DNA of 64,000 nt from Burkholderiales bacterium Ga0077543 (GCA_001464055.1 LNET01000038.1:62001-126000); one strand, 5' to 3'; shown: positions 25,679-34,701, numbered from the stretch's first letter. The notes: generated from the sequence alone by a model not told the origin. Translations and numbers: made by a program.

Positions 25679-27610
25679 ATGTCCATGAACCACCCTGCAG
25701 CGGCTTCAACCGCATCGCGCATCGATTACCAGGCCGAGCGCATCTGGAAGGCCCGCCATCACTACTTCGATGACGGCCTGCTGCCTGAAGGCTTGCTCGA
25801 ACGACCCGTGCTGCGGTCCTGGGAGCGCTGTCGCCAACGGGGCCGTGAGCCGCAGGACGCGGTGGTGTTCGACCCGGTGCAGCGCAGCCACCTGCGCGCG
25901 CTGCTCGACCGCGAACACCGGCTGCTGCAGGCCGCTGCGCCAGAACTCGACACGCTGGCTGGCTGCGTGTCGAACGTCGGCTACGCCGTGATGCTGACCA
26001 ACACGGCTGGGCAGGTGCTGGCGGTGGCCGGCGCGCTGGACCGCCACTGCCGGCCCATGCGCCAGGCCTTCCGCCCCGGCGTCGACGCGTCTGAAGCCGC
26101 CATCGGCACCAGCGCCATGGCCCTGGCCCTGGCCGAGCAGCGCACGGTGCGCGTGCTGGGCGCCGAGCACTACTTCGCCAACAACCAGATCTTCCACTGC
26201 TGTGCCGCGCCCGTCTTCGACCCCCGTGGCCATCTGCTGGGCACGGTGGACGTGACGCGCGACGCCCCCCATGTCGTGACCGGCGTGATGGGGCTCACGC
26301 ACCGCTGTGCGCAGCAGATCGAGCGCCGGCTGTTCGAAACCTTGCCGGTGTTCATGCGCATCGAGCTGGCCGACACCCACGGCGCCACGCTGGGCTTCGA
26401 CCGCGACGGCCAGCTGCTGGCGGCCAATGCCGCCGCGCGCCATGCGCTCGACCTGCCCGTGCTGCGCCCGGGCCTGAGCTTCGAAGACCTGTTCGAAGAA
26501 CGCTTTGGGGCCTGGACGTCAGCAGCCATGCAGCAGCGCGCCGGCAGCCGGGTGCTGCCACTGCACGGCGGCGTGCGCCTGCGCGGCATGGCGCTGGCTG
26601 GCCCGGCACCGGCAGCCTCGGCCAACCGAACGGCGATCGGCCAGGCCGGTCCGGCCAAGGCAAGCTGCTCACTCCCGCCTGCGCAGGGTGTGGCGCTGCG
26701 TGCCCTGGAAGCGGGCCTTCCCGTCCTCGTCACCGGCGAGACCGGCGTCGGCAAAGAGGTGGCCGCGCGGGCGCTGCATCAGGCCAGCCAAAGGGCGCAG
26801 GCGCCGTTCCTGGCCATCAACTGCGGGGCCCTCACGCCCGAGCTCATCGCTTCCGAACTGTTCGGCCATGTCGAAGGCGCCTTCACCGGTGCCACGCGTG
26901 GCGGCAGCGTGGGCAAGTTCGAAGCCGCGCGCGGCGGCACGGTGCTGCTCGACGAGATCGGCGACATGCCCCTGCCACTGCAGGTGGCCCTGCTGCGCGT
27001 GCTGGACCGGGGCGAAGTGCTGCCGGTCGGCGCCGCCCAGCCCAGGTCGGTGGACGTGCGCGTCATCTGTGCCACGCACCGCCCGCTGCAGGCCCTGGTG
27101 GCCGAAGGCCGCTTCCGCGAAGACCTGTACTACCGCATCAGCGGCTTCGAACTGAAAGTGCCAGCCTTGCGGGCACGCGATGACTTCGATGCCATCGTCG
27201 ACAGCCTGTGCCAACGCATCGGCGCCGACGCCAGCAGGCTGGGCCCGCCCTTGCGGGCACACCTGCGCGAACAGGCCTGGCCGGGCAACGTCCGCCAACT
27301 GCAGCACGCGCTGACGCTGGCTTTTGCGCTGGCCGAGCCCGGCCGCGCGCTGGCCCTGCAGGATTTCGGGCCCGGCACCCCGGCAGCGCCGCCGGGGCCT
27401 GCGCATCCCGGTCATCGAGGCCATGACGGCAATGACAGCCCGCAAGCCTTGTCGATGCAGGGCATCCAGCGCCAGGCCATCGCCGAAGCACTGCGGCGAA
27501 CGCGTGGCAACGTCACGGCGGCTTCGGCACTGCTGGGCATCGGGCGCGCCACGCTCTACCGTCGCTTGAAGGCCGATCCCGAGCCGGCGGCCTGCGACAG
27601 CGGCCGGTAG
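25679..27610 (+). CDS. AcoR-type sigma-54-dependent activator
   Basis: A ~643-residue regulator. The N-terminal half is AcoR-like with a GAF-type sensor (region LDTLAGCVSNVGYAVMLTN through GLTHRCAQQIERRLFETLP). A AAA+ domain follows with GETGVGKEV (Walker A), GAFTGA, and LLDEIGDMPL (Walker B); a Fis-type helix-turn-helix lies at the end (NVTAASALLGIGRATLYRRL). The ATG at 25679 has GAGG 4 bp before it; another ATG at 25685 has better spacing. It converges with a GMC oxidoreductase whose promoter region carries a -24/-12 element, so that gene is the obvious target. AcoR relatives control alcohol and ketone catabolism. Confidence 0.88.
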   Translation: MSMNHPAAASTASRIDYQAERIWKARHHYFDDGLLPEGLLERPVLRSWERCRQRGREPQDAVVFDPVQRSHLRALLDREHRLLQAAAPELDTLAGCVSNVGYAVMLTNTAGQVLAVAGALDRHCRPMRQAFRPGVDASEAAIGTSAMALALAEQRTVRVLGAEHYFANNQIFHCCAAPVFDPRGHLLGTVDVTRDAPHVVTGVMGLTHRCAQQIERRLFETLPVFMRIELADTHGATLGFDRDGQLLAANAAARHALDLPVLRPGLSFEDLFEERFGAWTSAAMQQRAGSRVLPLHGGVRLRGMALAGPAPAASANRTAIGQAGPAKASCSLPPAQGVALRALEAGLPVLVTGETGVGKEVAARALHQASQRAQAPFLAINCGALTPELIASELFGHVEGAFTGATRGGSVGKFEAARGGTVLLDEIGDMPLPLQVALLRVLDRGEVLPVGAAQPRSVDVRVICATHRPLQALVAEGRFREDLYYRISGFELKVPALRARDDFDAIVDSLCQRIGADASRLGPPLRAHLREQAWPGNVRQLQHALTLAFALAEPGRALALQDFGPGTPAAPPGPAHPGHRGHDGNDSPQALSMQGIQRQAIAEALRRTRGNVTAASALLGIGRATLYRRLKADPEPAACDSGR

Positions 27611-27617
27611 CGGGCAC

Positions 27618-29357
27618 TCAGCGCTGGGACAGCAGGATGTCGGCCATGCGCTCGCCGATGACCACGGTGGGCGCCATGGTGTTGCCCGTGGACACGCTGG
27701 GCATCACCGAGGCATCGGCGATCGACAGGCCCTCGACGCCACCACGCACCGACAAGCGGCCGTCCACCACGGCCATCTCGTCGCGGCCCATCTTGCAGGT
27801 GCAGCTCTGGTGGAAATAGGTGCCGGCGGCATTGCGCAGGAAGTCGGTCATGGCTTCGCGTCCCAGCGGGCCGGGCATCACTTCGCGCTTCACGAATTCC
27901 TTCATCGCCGCTGAATTGCCGATCTCGCGGCTGAGTTCGATGCCACGCAGGAGCGCCTTTACGTCGTCGGGGTGACTGAGGAAAGCGCCGTCGATCAAGG
28001 CCATGTCGGCGGGATTGGCCGAAGCCAGCGTGACCCGGCCGCGGCTCTTCGGACGCACCAGGCCGGGCGCGATGGTCCAGGAACCGGCTGGCGCCTTGAA
28101 CTGCGGGCCGGTGACTTCCGAGGTGAACGGCACCTCGATCTGGAAAGGCTGCAGGTCGGGCGTGGGCAGGGCCGGGTCGCTCTTCCAGAAGAAGGTGGCT
28201 TCGGCGGCGTTGTTGGCCGGGGGCAGCGCCTGCTTGTATTCCCACACGCAGCCGGCCACCAGCACGTGATCCTGGAAGTTGCGGCCCACGCCGGGCAGCT
28301 TCGCCACGGTCTTGAGGCCATGATGCTTCAGCTCGGCTTCTTCGCCGATGCCCGAGAGCATCAGGATCTTCGGCGTGTTGATGGCCCCCGCGCTCAGCAC
28401 CACGCGGCGCGCGGCCTTCACGGTCTGCAGCGTGCCGTTGCGCAGGAAGCTCACCCCCGTGACCTTCTGCCCCTGCATCGTGAGCGTCTGCACTTCGGCG
28501 CCTGTCAGCAAGGTGATGTTCGGCCGCTTCAGCGCCTGGTACAGGTAGTCCGAAGGGATGTTGCGCCGGCGGCCATCGCGGATGCGCAGGTTGGCCATGG
28601 CCACGCCGCCGGCGCCTTCCATCAGCGCGCCGTTCATGTCGGCGAACTTCGGGATGCCCACCGAGGCCGCAGCGTCGAGCATGGCCGCGGCCACCGGATT
28701 GGCATTGCGCGCCGGTTCGACCCACAGGCGCCCGCCCTTGCCGCGCCGGGCCGCGTCGGGCGGGCCCTGCCAGTCCTCGATGCGGCGGTAGATGTCCAGC
28801 ACGCGCGCATAGCTCCAGCCGACGTCACCCGTCTCGGCGGCCCAGCCGTCGAAGTCGTTCTTGTGGCCACGCGCCCAGACGCTGGCGTTGACGGACGATC
28901 CTCCGCCCACGACCTTGCCCATGGGCAGGATCAGCGAACGGTTGTTCACCGCCTTGGCTGCCGCGGCCGAATGGCCCCAGTCGCGTTCACTGCGGATGTT
29001 GGCGGGCCACATGCCCGGGTTCAGCACCGCCGCCACCTGGTCGGTGCCGCCGGCTTCGAGCACCAGCACGCGGGCGTCGGTTTCGGCAGCCAGGCGCCCG
29101 GCCACCACGGCGCCTGCGCTGCCGCTGCCGATGACGATGAAGTCGTATTCGGCCTGCAGGTTGCGCGCGTTGTAGAGCTGGGTGATGGCAGCGTCGACGC
29201 CGTCCTGCGCCATGGCCTGCGCACTGGCCAGGCTGGCGCCTGCGGCCACGGCCCCCAGGATGAAGCTGCGGCGGCCGATGTGGCCACGGTAGAGCGCGTC
29301 TTCGAGCGCGTTGAGCCTGTCGCCAGAGGCGGTGGCGGCGGTGTGGATGGGCTGCAT
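27618..29357 (-). CDS. GMC-family FAD oxidoreductase (alcohol dehydrogenase/oxidase), exported
   Basis: A 579-residue glucose-methanol-choline oxidoreductase oxidising an alcohol. A twin-arginine signal precedes the enzyme (GRRSFILGAVAAGASLA, cleavage after AQAMA); then come the FAD motif GSGSAGAVVAGRLA, GGSSVNASVWARG, and the active-site His in YFHQSCTCKMG. The end, STGNTMAPTVVIGERMAD, is typical. The ATG at 29357 has a GGAG sequence upstream. Tat export suggests periplasmic action with folded FAD. A sigma-54 promoter lies upstream, and the likely activator gene converges on it with a 7-bp gap. Choline-type and aromatic alcohols are both possible substrates. Confidence 0.87.
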   Translation of the reverse strand: MQPIHTAATASGDRLNALEDALYRGHIGRRSFILGAVAAGASLASAQAMAQDGVDAAITQLYNARNLQAEYDFIVIGSGSAGAVVAGRLAAETDARVLVLEAGGTDQVAAVLNPGMWPANIRSERDWGHSAAAAKAVNNRSLILPMGKVVGGGSSVNASVWARGHKNDFDGWAAETGDVGWSYARVLDIYRRIEDWQGPPDAARRGKGGRLWVEPARNANPVAAAMLDAAASVGIPKFADMNGALMEGAGGVAMANLRIRDGRRRNIPSDYLYQALKRPNITLLTGAEVQTLTMQGQKVTGVSFLRNGTLQTVKAARRVVLSAGAINTPKILMLSGIGEEAELKHHGLKTVAKLPGVGRNFQDHVLVAGCVWEYKQALPPANNAAEATFFWKSDPALPTPDLQPFQIEVPFTSEVTGPQFKAPAGSWTIAPGLVRPKSRGRVTLASANPADMALIDGAFLSHPDDVKALLRGIELSREIGNSAAMKEFVKREVMPGPLGREAMTDFLRNAAGTYFHQSCTCKMGRDEMAVVDGRLSVRGGVEGLSIADASVMPSVSTGNTMAPTVVIGERMADILLSQR

Positions 29358-29424
29358 GGCTTGTCTCCAGTTCCCGATTCGTTGTTCATCGTCCCTCGGC
29401 AAGGGTCCGGGGCACCACGCCTGC

Positions 29425-29440
29425 TGCAAGCCCCGTACCT
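29425..29440 (-). promoter_or_regulatory. Sigma-54 promoter for the GMC oxidoreductase
   Basis: On the minus strand AGGTAC, 5 bp, TTGCA, with the invariant GG and GC 10 bp apart. It lies 67 bp upstream of the ATG at 29357. Two core positions differ from consensus. Confidence 0.65.
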
Positions 29441-29493
29441 GACGACTTCGGGCCTGGTCACCCAGGTGGCACAGGGACCAAGGGCGTGGCGGG

Positions 29494-29510
29494 CGTCTCG
29501 GCTTGAGACG
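29494..29510. promoter_or_regulatory. Candidate activator site upstream of the GMC gene
   Basis: Perfect inverted repeat CGTCTC-N5-GAGACG, about 55 bp upstream of the -24 element. It suits a Fis-type activator dimer, but its 3' side lies close to the end of the iclR gene. Binding is inferred only. Confidence 0.4.
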
Positions 29511-29538
29511 AACCGGATCACACCGGGACCGACAGCGC

Positions 29539-30360
29539 TCAGGCCTTCGGCTGTGGCCAACCCAGGCGCGATGACACCTCGGCGGCCGATGTCCTGACGG
29601 CCAAGGCCATGCCTGAGGACCAGGCCGAAGGCACGTGATCCTGGTGGCCCAGCAGGGTCAGCACGAGCACGGGTTCGCCGTCATGGTTGAACACCGGTGC
29701 ACTGAAGGCGTTCACGCCCGGCATCGGGCGACCCACCGCACGTGTGCAGCCGTGGCGCCTGTAGTCGTCCTTCGCGGCCATGCGCTCGGCGTCCCAGTCC
29801 TGCTGCCGCACTGCAGCATCCTGGCCGCCAATGGGCACGCCGGCCAGCACAGCAGCAATCTGCTGCGACGGCATCACGGCCGCAAACGCGCGTCCGGTGG
29901 CCGTGCCGAACAGCGACATCACCGAACCCGCACGCATGGCCACGTGCAGCGGTTGCCGGGCGTCGACCATGCGCACGACGGTGGGGCCGAAGTTGCCCCA
30001 CACCGCCACGGCCACGGCCTGGCCTGTCTGGGCTGCCAGTGCTGCGGCCACCGGCTCGGCGGCCCGCACCGGGTCGCACTGCGCCAGCGCCGTCAGCCCC
30101 AGCTGCAGCGCCGCCGGGCCCAATGAATACAGGCCACTGGCCGCGTCCTGCTGCACCAGGCCCAGGCGACCGTAGCTGACGAGATAGGGGTGGGCGCGCG
30201 AGGGCGGCAGGTCGGCCCGCGCGGCCAGGTCCTTCAGCGTCATCGGCCCCAGGCTGCGGCCCAGGGCCAGGAGCAGCCGACCGCCCACCTCCACCGACTG
30301 GATGTTGCGCTGCGCCTTGCCGGATTCGTCCACCAGGTTCGTTCCCAGGTTCTTGTTCAT
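29539..30360 (-). CDS. IclR-family regulator of the homogentisate module
   Basis: A 273-residue IclR-type regulator. The N-terminal winged helix is MTLKDLAARADLPPSRAHPYLVSYGRLGLV, followed by the IclR effector domain (VRMVDARQPLHVAMRAGSVMSLFGTATGRAF...). It diverges from the MBL/mhaA/mhaB/hmgA operon with 95 bp between start codons and an 11-bp inverted repeat there. IclR proteins often control aromatic-acid operons such as HmgR for homogentisate; local control is therefore likely, whether as activator or repressor. Confidence 0.87.
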   Translation of the reverse strand: MNKNLGTNLVDESGKAQRNIQSVEVGGRLLLALGRSLGPMTLKDLAARADLPPSRAHPYLVSYGRLGLVQQDAASGLYSLGPAALQLGLTALAQCDPVRAAEPVAAALAAQTGQAVAVAVWGNFGPTVVRMVDARQPLHVAMRAGSVMSLFGTATGRAFAAVMPSQQIAAVLAGVPIGGQDAAVRQQDWDAERMAAKDDYRRHGCTRAVGRPMPGVNAFSAPVFNHDGEPVLVLTLLGHQDHVPSAWSSGMALAVRTSAAEVSSRLGWPQPKA

Positions 30361-30372
30361 GGTGCATTCTGG

Positions 30373-30432
30373 CGAACGGGTTTGACAATGGCAAATCCAG
30401 AACTAAACTTCGACCAGCAGCAAACCTGTTCG
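30373..30432. promoter_or_regulatory. Spaced inverted repeat in the iclR-MBL region
   Basis: CGAACGGGTTT at 30373-30383 and AAACCTGTTCG at 30422-30432 are complementary at 10 of 11 bases. They flank the plus-strand promoter, so a bound IclR dimer or tetramer could act on both directions. Confidence 0.55.
30382..30409 (+). promoter_or_regulatory. Sigma-70-type promoter for the homogentisate operon
   Basis: A consensus -35, TTGACA, 16 bp, then TAAACT, lying 46 bp upstream of the ATG at 30456 in an A/T-rich patch unlike the surrounding DNA. Confidence 0.6.
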
Positions 30433-30455
30433 TTTAAGACAAATCAGAACCGCCC

Positions 30456-31412
30456 ATGAACACCAAAGCATTCGCCAGCCAGGCCGACCTTGAAGAAAAA
30501 AAGGTCACCTTCGAGCAGCTGTCAGAACACGCCTGGGCCTACACCGCCGAAGGCGACCCGAACACCGGCATCGTCATCGGCGACAACGCCGTGCTGGTGG
30601 CCGACACCCAGGCGACGCCGGCCATGGCGGCCGACGTCGTCCGCCGCATCCGCGAAGTCACCGACAAGCCCATCCGCTATGTCGTCCTCACGCATTACCA
30701 CGCGGTGCGCGTGCTGGGCGCTTCGGCCTACCAGCCGCAGCAGATCATCGCCAGCCAGGACACGCTCGACCTCATCCGGGAACGTGGCGAACAGGACAAG
30801 GCCAGCGAGATCGGACGCTTCCCGCGGCTGTTCCGCAACGTCGAGACGGTGCCCGCCGGCCTGACCTGGCCCACCATCACCTTCACCGGCAAGATGACGC
30901 TGTGGCTGGGCCGGCTGGAAGTGCAGCTGCTGCAGCTGGGCCGCGGCCACACCAAGGGCGACACCGTGGTCTGGCTGCCGCAGGAACGCACGCTGCTGTC
31001 GGGCGACCTGGTCGAGTTCGACGCCACGCCCTACGCCGGCGACGCCTACTTCCAGGACTGGCCGCAGACGCTGAAGAACCTGGCCGCCCTGCAACCCCTG
31101 GCGCTGGTGCCCGGGCGCGGTCCGGCGCTGAAGGGGCAGGCGCAGGTGCAGAAGGGCCTGGAAGTCACCAGCGGCTTCATTGCCGACGTGTGGAAGCATG
31201 TCAAGGCCGGGGCCGATGCCGGCAAGGACCTGAACACCGTCTACAAGGACACCTACGCGGCGCTGAAGCCGCTGTATGGCCACTGGGTGATCTTCGACCA
31301 CTGCATGCCCTTCGACGTGACCCGCTGCTACGACGAAGCCACCCAGCACCCGCACCCACGCATCTGGACGGCCGAGCGCGACCGCGAGATGTGGGAAACG
31401 CTCGAAGGCTGA
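30456..31412 (+). CDS. MBL-fold protein with altered zinc motif
   Basis: A 318-residue metallo-beta-lactamase-fold protein. The usual HxHxDH motif reads H80-Y-H82-A-V-R85, so the Asp and last His are replaced. GHTKGD and the SGDLVEF Asp are kept, whereas the normal PGHG is PGRG. It therefore probably binds one metal or uses an unusual site. It starts a tightly spaced operon with a 3-hydroxyphenylacetate hydroxylase-like flavoprotein (4-bp gap) and hmgA, so it may process a thioester, lactone or quinone by-product. The N terminus has no signal peptide. The exact reaction is unknown. Confidence 0.8.
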   Translation: MNTKAFASQADLEEKKVTFEQLSEHAWAYTAEGDPNTGIVIGDNAVLVADTQATPAMAADVVRRIREVTDKPIRYVVLTHYHAVRVLGASAYQPQQIIASQDTLDLIRERGEQDKASEIGRFPRLFRNVETVPAGLTWPTITFTGKMTLWLGRLEVQLLQLGRGHTKGDTVVWLPQERTLLSGDLVEFDATPYAGDAYFQDWPQTLKNLAALQPLALVPGRGPALKGQAQVQKGLEVTSGFIADVWKHVKAGADAGKDLNTVYKDTYAALKPLYGHWVIFDHCMPFDVTRCYDEATQHPHPRIWTAERDREMWETLEG

Positions 31413-31416
31413 AGCC

Positions 31417-33069
31417 GTGGGCCTGTCCTATGACAGCGACGGCGCCGCCGTGCAGCGCCATGAGTTTGGCTACCGCCGTTCGCCCGACCAGGACGCGTCT
31501 GCCCCCGTGCGCCACCCGGTGGTGGTGGTGGGCGCCGGCCCCACGGGCCTGAGCCTGGCCATCGACCTGGCCCTGCGCGGGCGCGACCGCGGCCAGCGCG
31601 TGCTGGTGCTGGACAACGACCACCGCTTGTCCAGCGGCTCGCGCGCCATCTGCTTTGCCAAGCGCACGCTGGAAATCTGGGACCGGCTGGGCGTGGGCGA
31701 TGCCATGTGCGCCAGGGGCGTTCAATGGAACGTGGGCAAGGTGTTCTTCAGGAACGACCTGCTCTACCGCTTCGACCTGCTGCCCGAACCCGGCCACCAG
31801 CGGCCGGCCTTCATCAACCTGCAGCAGTACTACGCCGAAGCCTTTCTGGCGCTGCGCGCGGCCGAACTGCCGAACCTGGAGATCCGCTGGCAGAACACAG
31901 TAGCCTCCTGTGAACAGCAGGAAAGCGGTGTGCTGCTGGGCGTGGACACCCCCGAAGGCCGCCATGCGCTGCAGGCCGACTTCGTTGCCGCCTGCGACGG
32001 CTCACGCTCGGCGCTGCGCGGCCTGCTGGGCCAGGAAAGCAAGGGCCGCGTCTTCCGCGACCGCTTTCTCATCGCCGACGTGAAGATGGCGGCCGACTTC
32101 CCGGCCGAGCGCTGGTTCTGGTTCGACCCGCCCTTCCACCCGAACCAGAGCGTGCTGCTGCATCGCCAGCCCGACAACGTCTGGCGCATCGACTTCCAGC
32201 TGGGCTGGGACGCCGACCCCGAAGCCGAGAAGCGGCCAGAACGCATCCGGCCGCGCGTGGACGCGATGATGCGCGCCGCCTTCGGCCACCCTGTGCCTTT
32301 CGAACTGGAATGGGCCAGCGTCTACACCTTTGCCTGCCAGCGCATGGAGCGCTTCGTCCACGGCCGCGTGTTCTTCGTCGGCGACTCGGCGCACGGTGTC
32401 TCGCCGTTCGGGGCCCGCGGCGCCAACAGCAGCGTCCAGGACGCCGACAACCTGGGCTGGAAGCTCGACCTGGTGCTGCGCGGCCAGGCCCCGCGCGCCC
32501 TGCTGGACAGCTACGGCACGGAGCGCGAAGTCGCCGCCGACGAAAACCTGCTGAACTCCACCCGGGCCACCGACTTCATCACCCCCAAGAGCCCCGTCTC
32601 GCGGCTGTTCCGCGACGCCACGCTGGACCTGGCCCGGCATCACCCCTTCGCGCGCCGCATCGTCAACAGCGGTCGCCTGTCGGTGCCGACCACGCTGCAC
32701 ACCAGCCCGCTGAACACGCCCGACCGCGACCATTTCAGCGGCACGATGCAGCCCGGCGCACCGGCCGCTGACGCGCCACTGGCCGATGGCGGCTGGCTGC
32801 TGCGCCGGCTGACGGGCCCGGGTTTCGCGGCCCTGGTGTTCGGCGCGACTGGCACCGAGGTCGAAGCGGCCGTGGCCCAAGGCAGCCGGGGCCTGGCCCA
32901 GGTCCAGGTGCTGCATCTGCCGGCCAGCGGCCTGGCCGCAGAACGCTACGATGCGCAGGCGGGCACGGTGGTGCTGCTGCGCCCGGACCAGCATGTCTGC
33001 GCGCGCTGGCGTGCACCCGCCGCCGCCGACATCGCGGCGGCGCTGAAGAAAGCCCTGCAATGGCCCTGA
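31417..33069 (+). CDS. mhaA: FAD aromatic hydroxylase, probable 3-hydroxyphenylacetate 6-hydroxylase (MhaA-like)
   Basis: A 550-residue single-component-type flavin monooxygenase of the PheA/MhpA class. VVVVGAGPTGLSLAIDLAL binds FAD ADP; the GD motif region is FFVGDSAHGVSPFGARGANSSVQDADNLGWKL; a thioredoxin-like C-terminal domain follows. The GTG start at 31417 lies 4 bp after the MBL stop. It is followed, with a 10-bp overlap, by a 64-residue partner and then by homogentisate dioxygenase. That order matches the Pseudomonas putida U mha/hmg genes, where MhaA with the small coupling protein MhaB turns 3-hydroxyphenylacetate into homogentisate. A 4-hydroxyphenylacetate 1-hydroxylase role is the alternative. 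Confidence 0.8.
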   Translation: MGLSYDSDGAAVQRHEFGYRRSPDQDASAPVRHPVVVVGAGPTGLSLAIDLALRGRDRGQRVLVLDNDHRLSSGSRAICFAKRTLEIWDRLGVGDAMCARGVQWNVGKVFFRNDLLYRFDLLPEPGHQRPAFINLQQYYAEAFLALRAAELPNLEIRWQNTVASCEQQESGVLLGVDTPEGRHALQADFVAACDGSRSALRGLLGQESKGRVFRDRFLIADVKMAADFPAERWFWFDPPFHPNQSVLLHRQPDNVWRIDFQLGWDADPEAEKRPERIRPRVDAMMRAAFGHPVPFELEWASVYTFACQRMERFVHGRVFFVGDSAHGVSPFGARGANSSVQDADNLGWKLDLVLRGQAPRALLDSYGTEREVAADENLLNSTRATDFITPKSPVSRLFRDATLDLARHHPFARRIVNSGRLSVPTTLHTSPLNTPDRDHFSGTMQPGAPAADAPLADGGWLLRRLTGPGFAALVFGATGTEVEAAVAQGSRGLAQVQVLHLPASGLAAERYDAQAGTVVLLRPDQHVCARWRAPAAADIAAALKKALQWP

Positions 33070-33254
33070 TCACCGAACCCCATCTCGAAGCGCCCGACCC
33101 TTTCTACGAAGCGCTGATCGACAGCCACAAGGACCTGGCCGAAGCCGAGAGCCACGCGCTCAACGCGCGCCTGGTGCTGCTGCTGGCCAACCACATCGGC
33201 CGCCATGACGTGCTGCTGGAGGCGCTGCAGGCCGCGCGCGCTGCAGCGCGCTGA
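33060..33254 (+). CDS. mhaB: Small coupling protein of the hydroxylase (MhaB-like, DUF2783)
   Basis: A 64-residue, mainly helical soluble protein (DPFYEALIDSHKDLAEAESH...). It resembles DUF2783-type proteins found beside aromatic flavin hydroxylases and the small MhaB component of 3-hydroxyphenylacetate hydroxylase. The ATG overlaps the end of the flavoprotein gene by 10 bp, so the two are translationally coupled. No cofactor motif or signal peptide is visible. It probably stabilises or couples the hydroxylase; direct evidence is the gene order and size. Confidence 0.75.
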   Translation: MALITEPHLEAPDPFYEALIDSHKDLAEAESHALNARLVLLLANHIGRHDVLLEALQAARAAAR

Positions 33255-33270
33255 ACACGGAAGAAGCCCC

Positions 33271-34569
33271 ATGAACACCGCACCCCCCCGCCAGTACCTG
33301 GCCGGCTTCGGCAACCAGTTTGTCAGCGAAGCCGTGCCGGGCACGCTGCCGCAGGGGCGCAACAGCCCGCAGAAGGCCCCGGGCGGCCTGTATGCCGAAC
33401 TGATCTCGGGCAGCGCCTTCACCGCCCCTCGCGCCGAGAACCGCCGCACCTGGGTCTACCGCCGGCAGCCCAGCGTGGTGACCGGCACCTACGCGCCCTA
33501 CAGCCAGCCGCACTGGAAGAGCGGCGCGGCCGAAGGCGAACACGCCCCCCCCGACCCGCTGCGCTGGAACCCCGTGCCCGTGCCACCGGAACCGATGGAC
33601 TTCGTCGACGGCCTGCGCAGCATCGTCGTCAACGGCGACCCCGACGCCCAGACCGGCATGGCCGCCCACCTGGCGCTGATCAACCGTTCGATGGACGGCC
33701 GCGCCCTGGTCAACGCCGACGGCGAGATGCTGGTGGTGCCACAGCAGGGCACCTTGAGCTTCGTCACCGAACTCGGTGTGCTCGACGCCCAGCCCGGCGA
33801 GGTCGTGCTCATCCCGCGCGGCCTGGCCTTCAGCGTGCAGGTGCAGGGGCCCTCGCGCGCCTATGTCTGCGAAAACTACGGCGCGCACTTCCGCCTGCCC
33901 GAACTGGGCCCCATCGGCAGCAACGGCCTGGCCAACCCGCGCGACTTCCTCGCACCGGTGGCGGCTTTCGACGCCCGGCAGGACAGGCTGTTCGAGATCA
34001 TCCGCAAGACCGGCGGCCGCCTGTGGCGCACCACCCAGCCGCGCACACCGTTCGACGTGGTGGCCTGGCACGGCAACCTGGCACCGCTGAAGTACGACAC
34101 CGCGAACTTCATGACCATCGGGTCGATCAGCTTCGACCACCCCGACCCCAGTATCTTCACCGTGCTGACCAGCCCCAGCGACACGCCGGGCACCGCGAAC
34201 TGTGACTTCGTGATCTTCCCGCCGCGCTGGATGGTGGCCGAGGACACCTTCCGCCCACCCTGGTACCACCGCAACCTGATGAGCGAATTCATGGGCCTGG
34301 TGCATGGCCAGTACGACGCCAAGCCCGAAGGCTTCAAGCCGGGCGGCATGAGCCTGCACAACGGCATGGTGCCGCACGGCCCCGACGCCGAGGCCTTCGA
34401 CAAGGCCAGCCAGGCCGCCCTGCAGCCGCACAAGCTGGACCACACGCTGGCCTTCATGCTGGAAAGCCGCTGGCGCTTCAGGCCCACCGCGTTTGCGCTG
34501 GGCTGCGGCGCGCTGGACGGGGCCTACGCCGACTGCTGGTCGGGCCTGAAGGACGGCTTCACGGGCTGA
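33271..34569 (+). CDS. hmgA: Homogentisate 1,2-dioxygenase HmgA
   Basis: A 432-residue Fe(II) dioxygenase opening homogentisate to maleylacetoacetate. YLAGFGNQFVSEAVPGTLPQGRNSPQ, SGSAFTAPRAENRRTWVYR, PPRWMVAEDTFRPPWYHRN (with metal-ligand His and Glu nearby) and SLHNGMVPHGPD are diagnostic. The ATG has GGAAGAAG upstream and gives a standard N terminus. It closes the operon. Genes for maleylacetoacetate isomerase and fumarylacetoacetase are not adjacent, so those steps must be encoded elsewhere, although an FAH-fold protein is encoded at 46586. Confidence 0.95.
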   Translation: MNTAPPRQYLAGFGNQFVSEAVPGTLPQGRNSPQKAPGGLYAELISGSAFTAPRAENRRTWVYRRQPSVVTGTYAPYSQPHWKSGAAEGEHAPPDPLRWNPVPVPPEPMDFVDGLRSIVVNGDPDAQTGMAAHLALINRSMDGRALVNADGEMLVVPQQGTLSFVTELGVLDAQPGEVVLIPRGLAFSVQVQGPSRAYVCENYGAHFRLPELGPIGSNGLANPRDFLAPVAAFDARQDRLFEIIRKTGGRLWRTTQPRTPFDVVAWHGNLAPLKYDTANFMTIGSISFDHPDPSIFTVLTSPSDTPGTANCDFVIFPPRWMVAEDTFRPPWYHRNLMSEFMGLVHGQYDAKPEGFKPGGMSLHNGMVPHGPDAEAFDKASQAALQPHKLDHTLAFMLESRWRFRPTAFALGCGALDGAYADCWSGLKDGFTG

Positions 34570-34701
34570 TCTGCGCGGCCTGAATCGCGCCAGCCAGCCT
34601 GGTTCCGCGAGGCCAGGCGGCATCGACCCGGCCGAAGTGCCGGCGTGGCCCCGTCCGGCACTTCAGCCGGGGTGCCGTCCGGCCGACAACCGGGGGACAC
34701 C

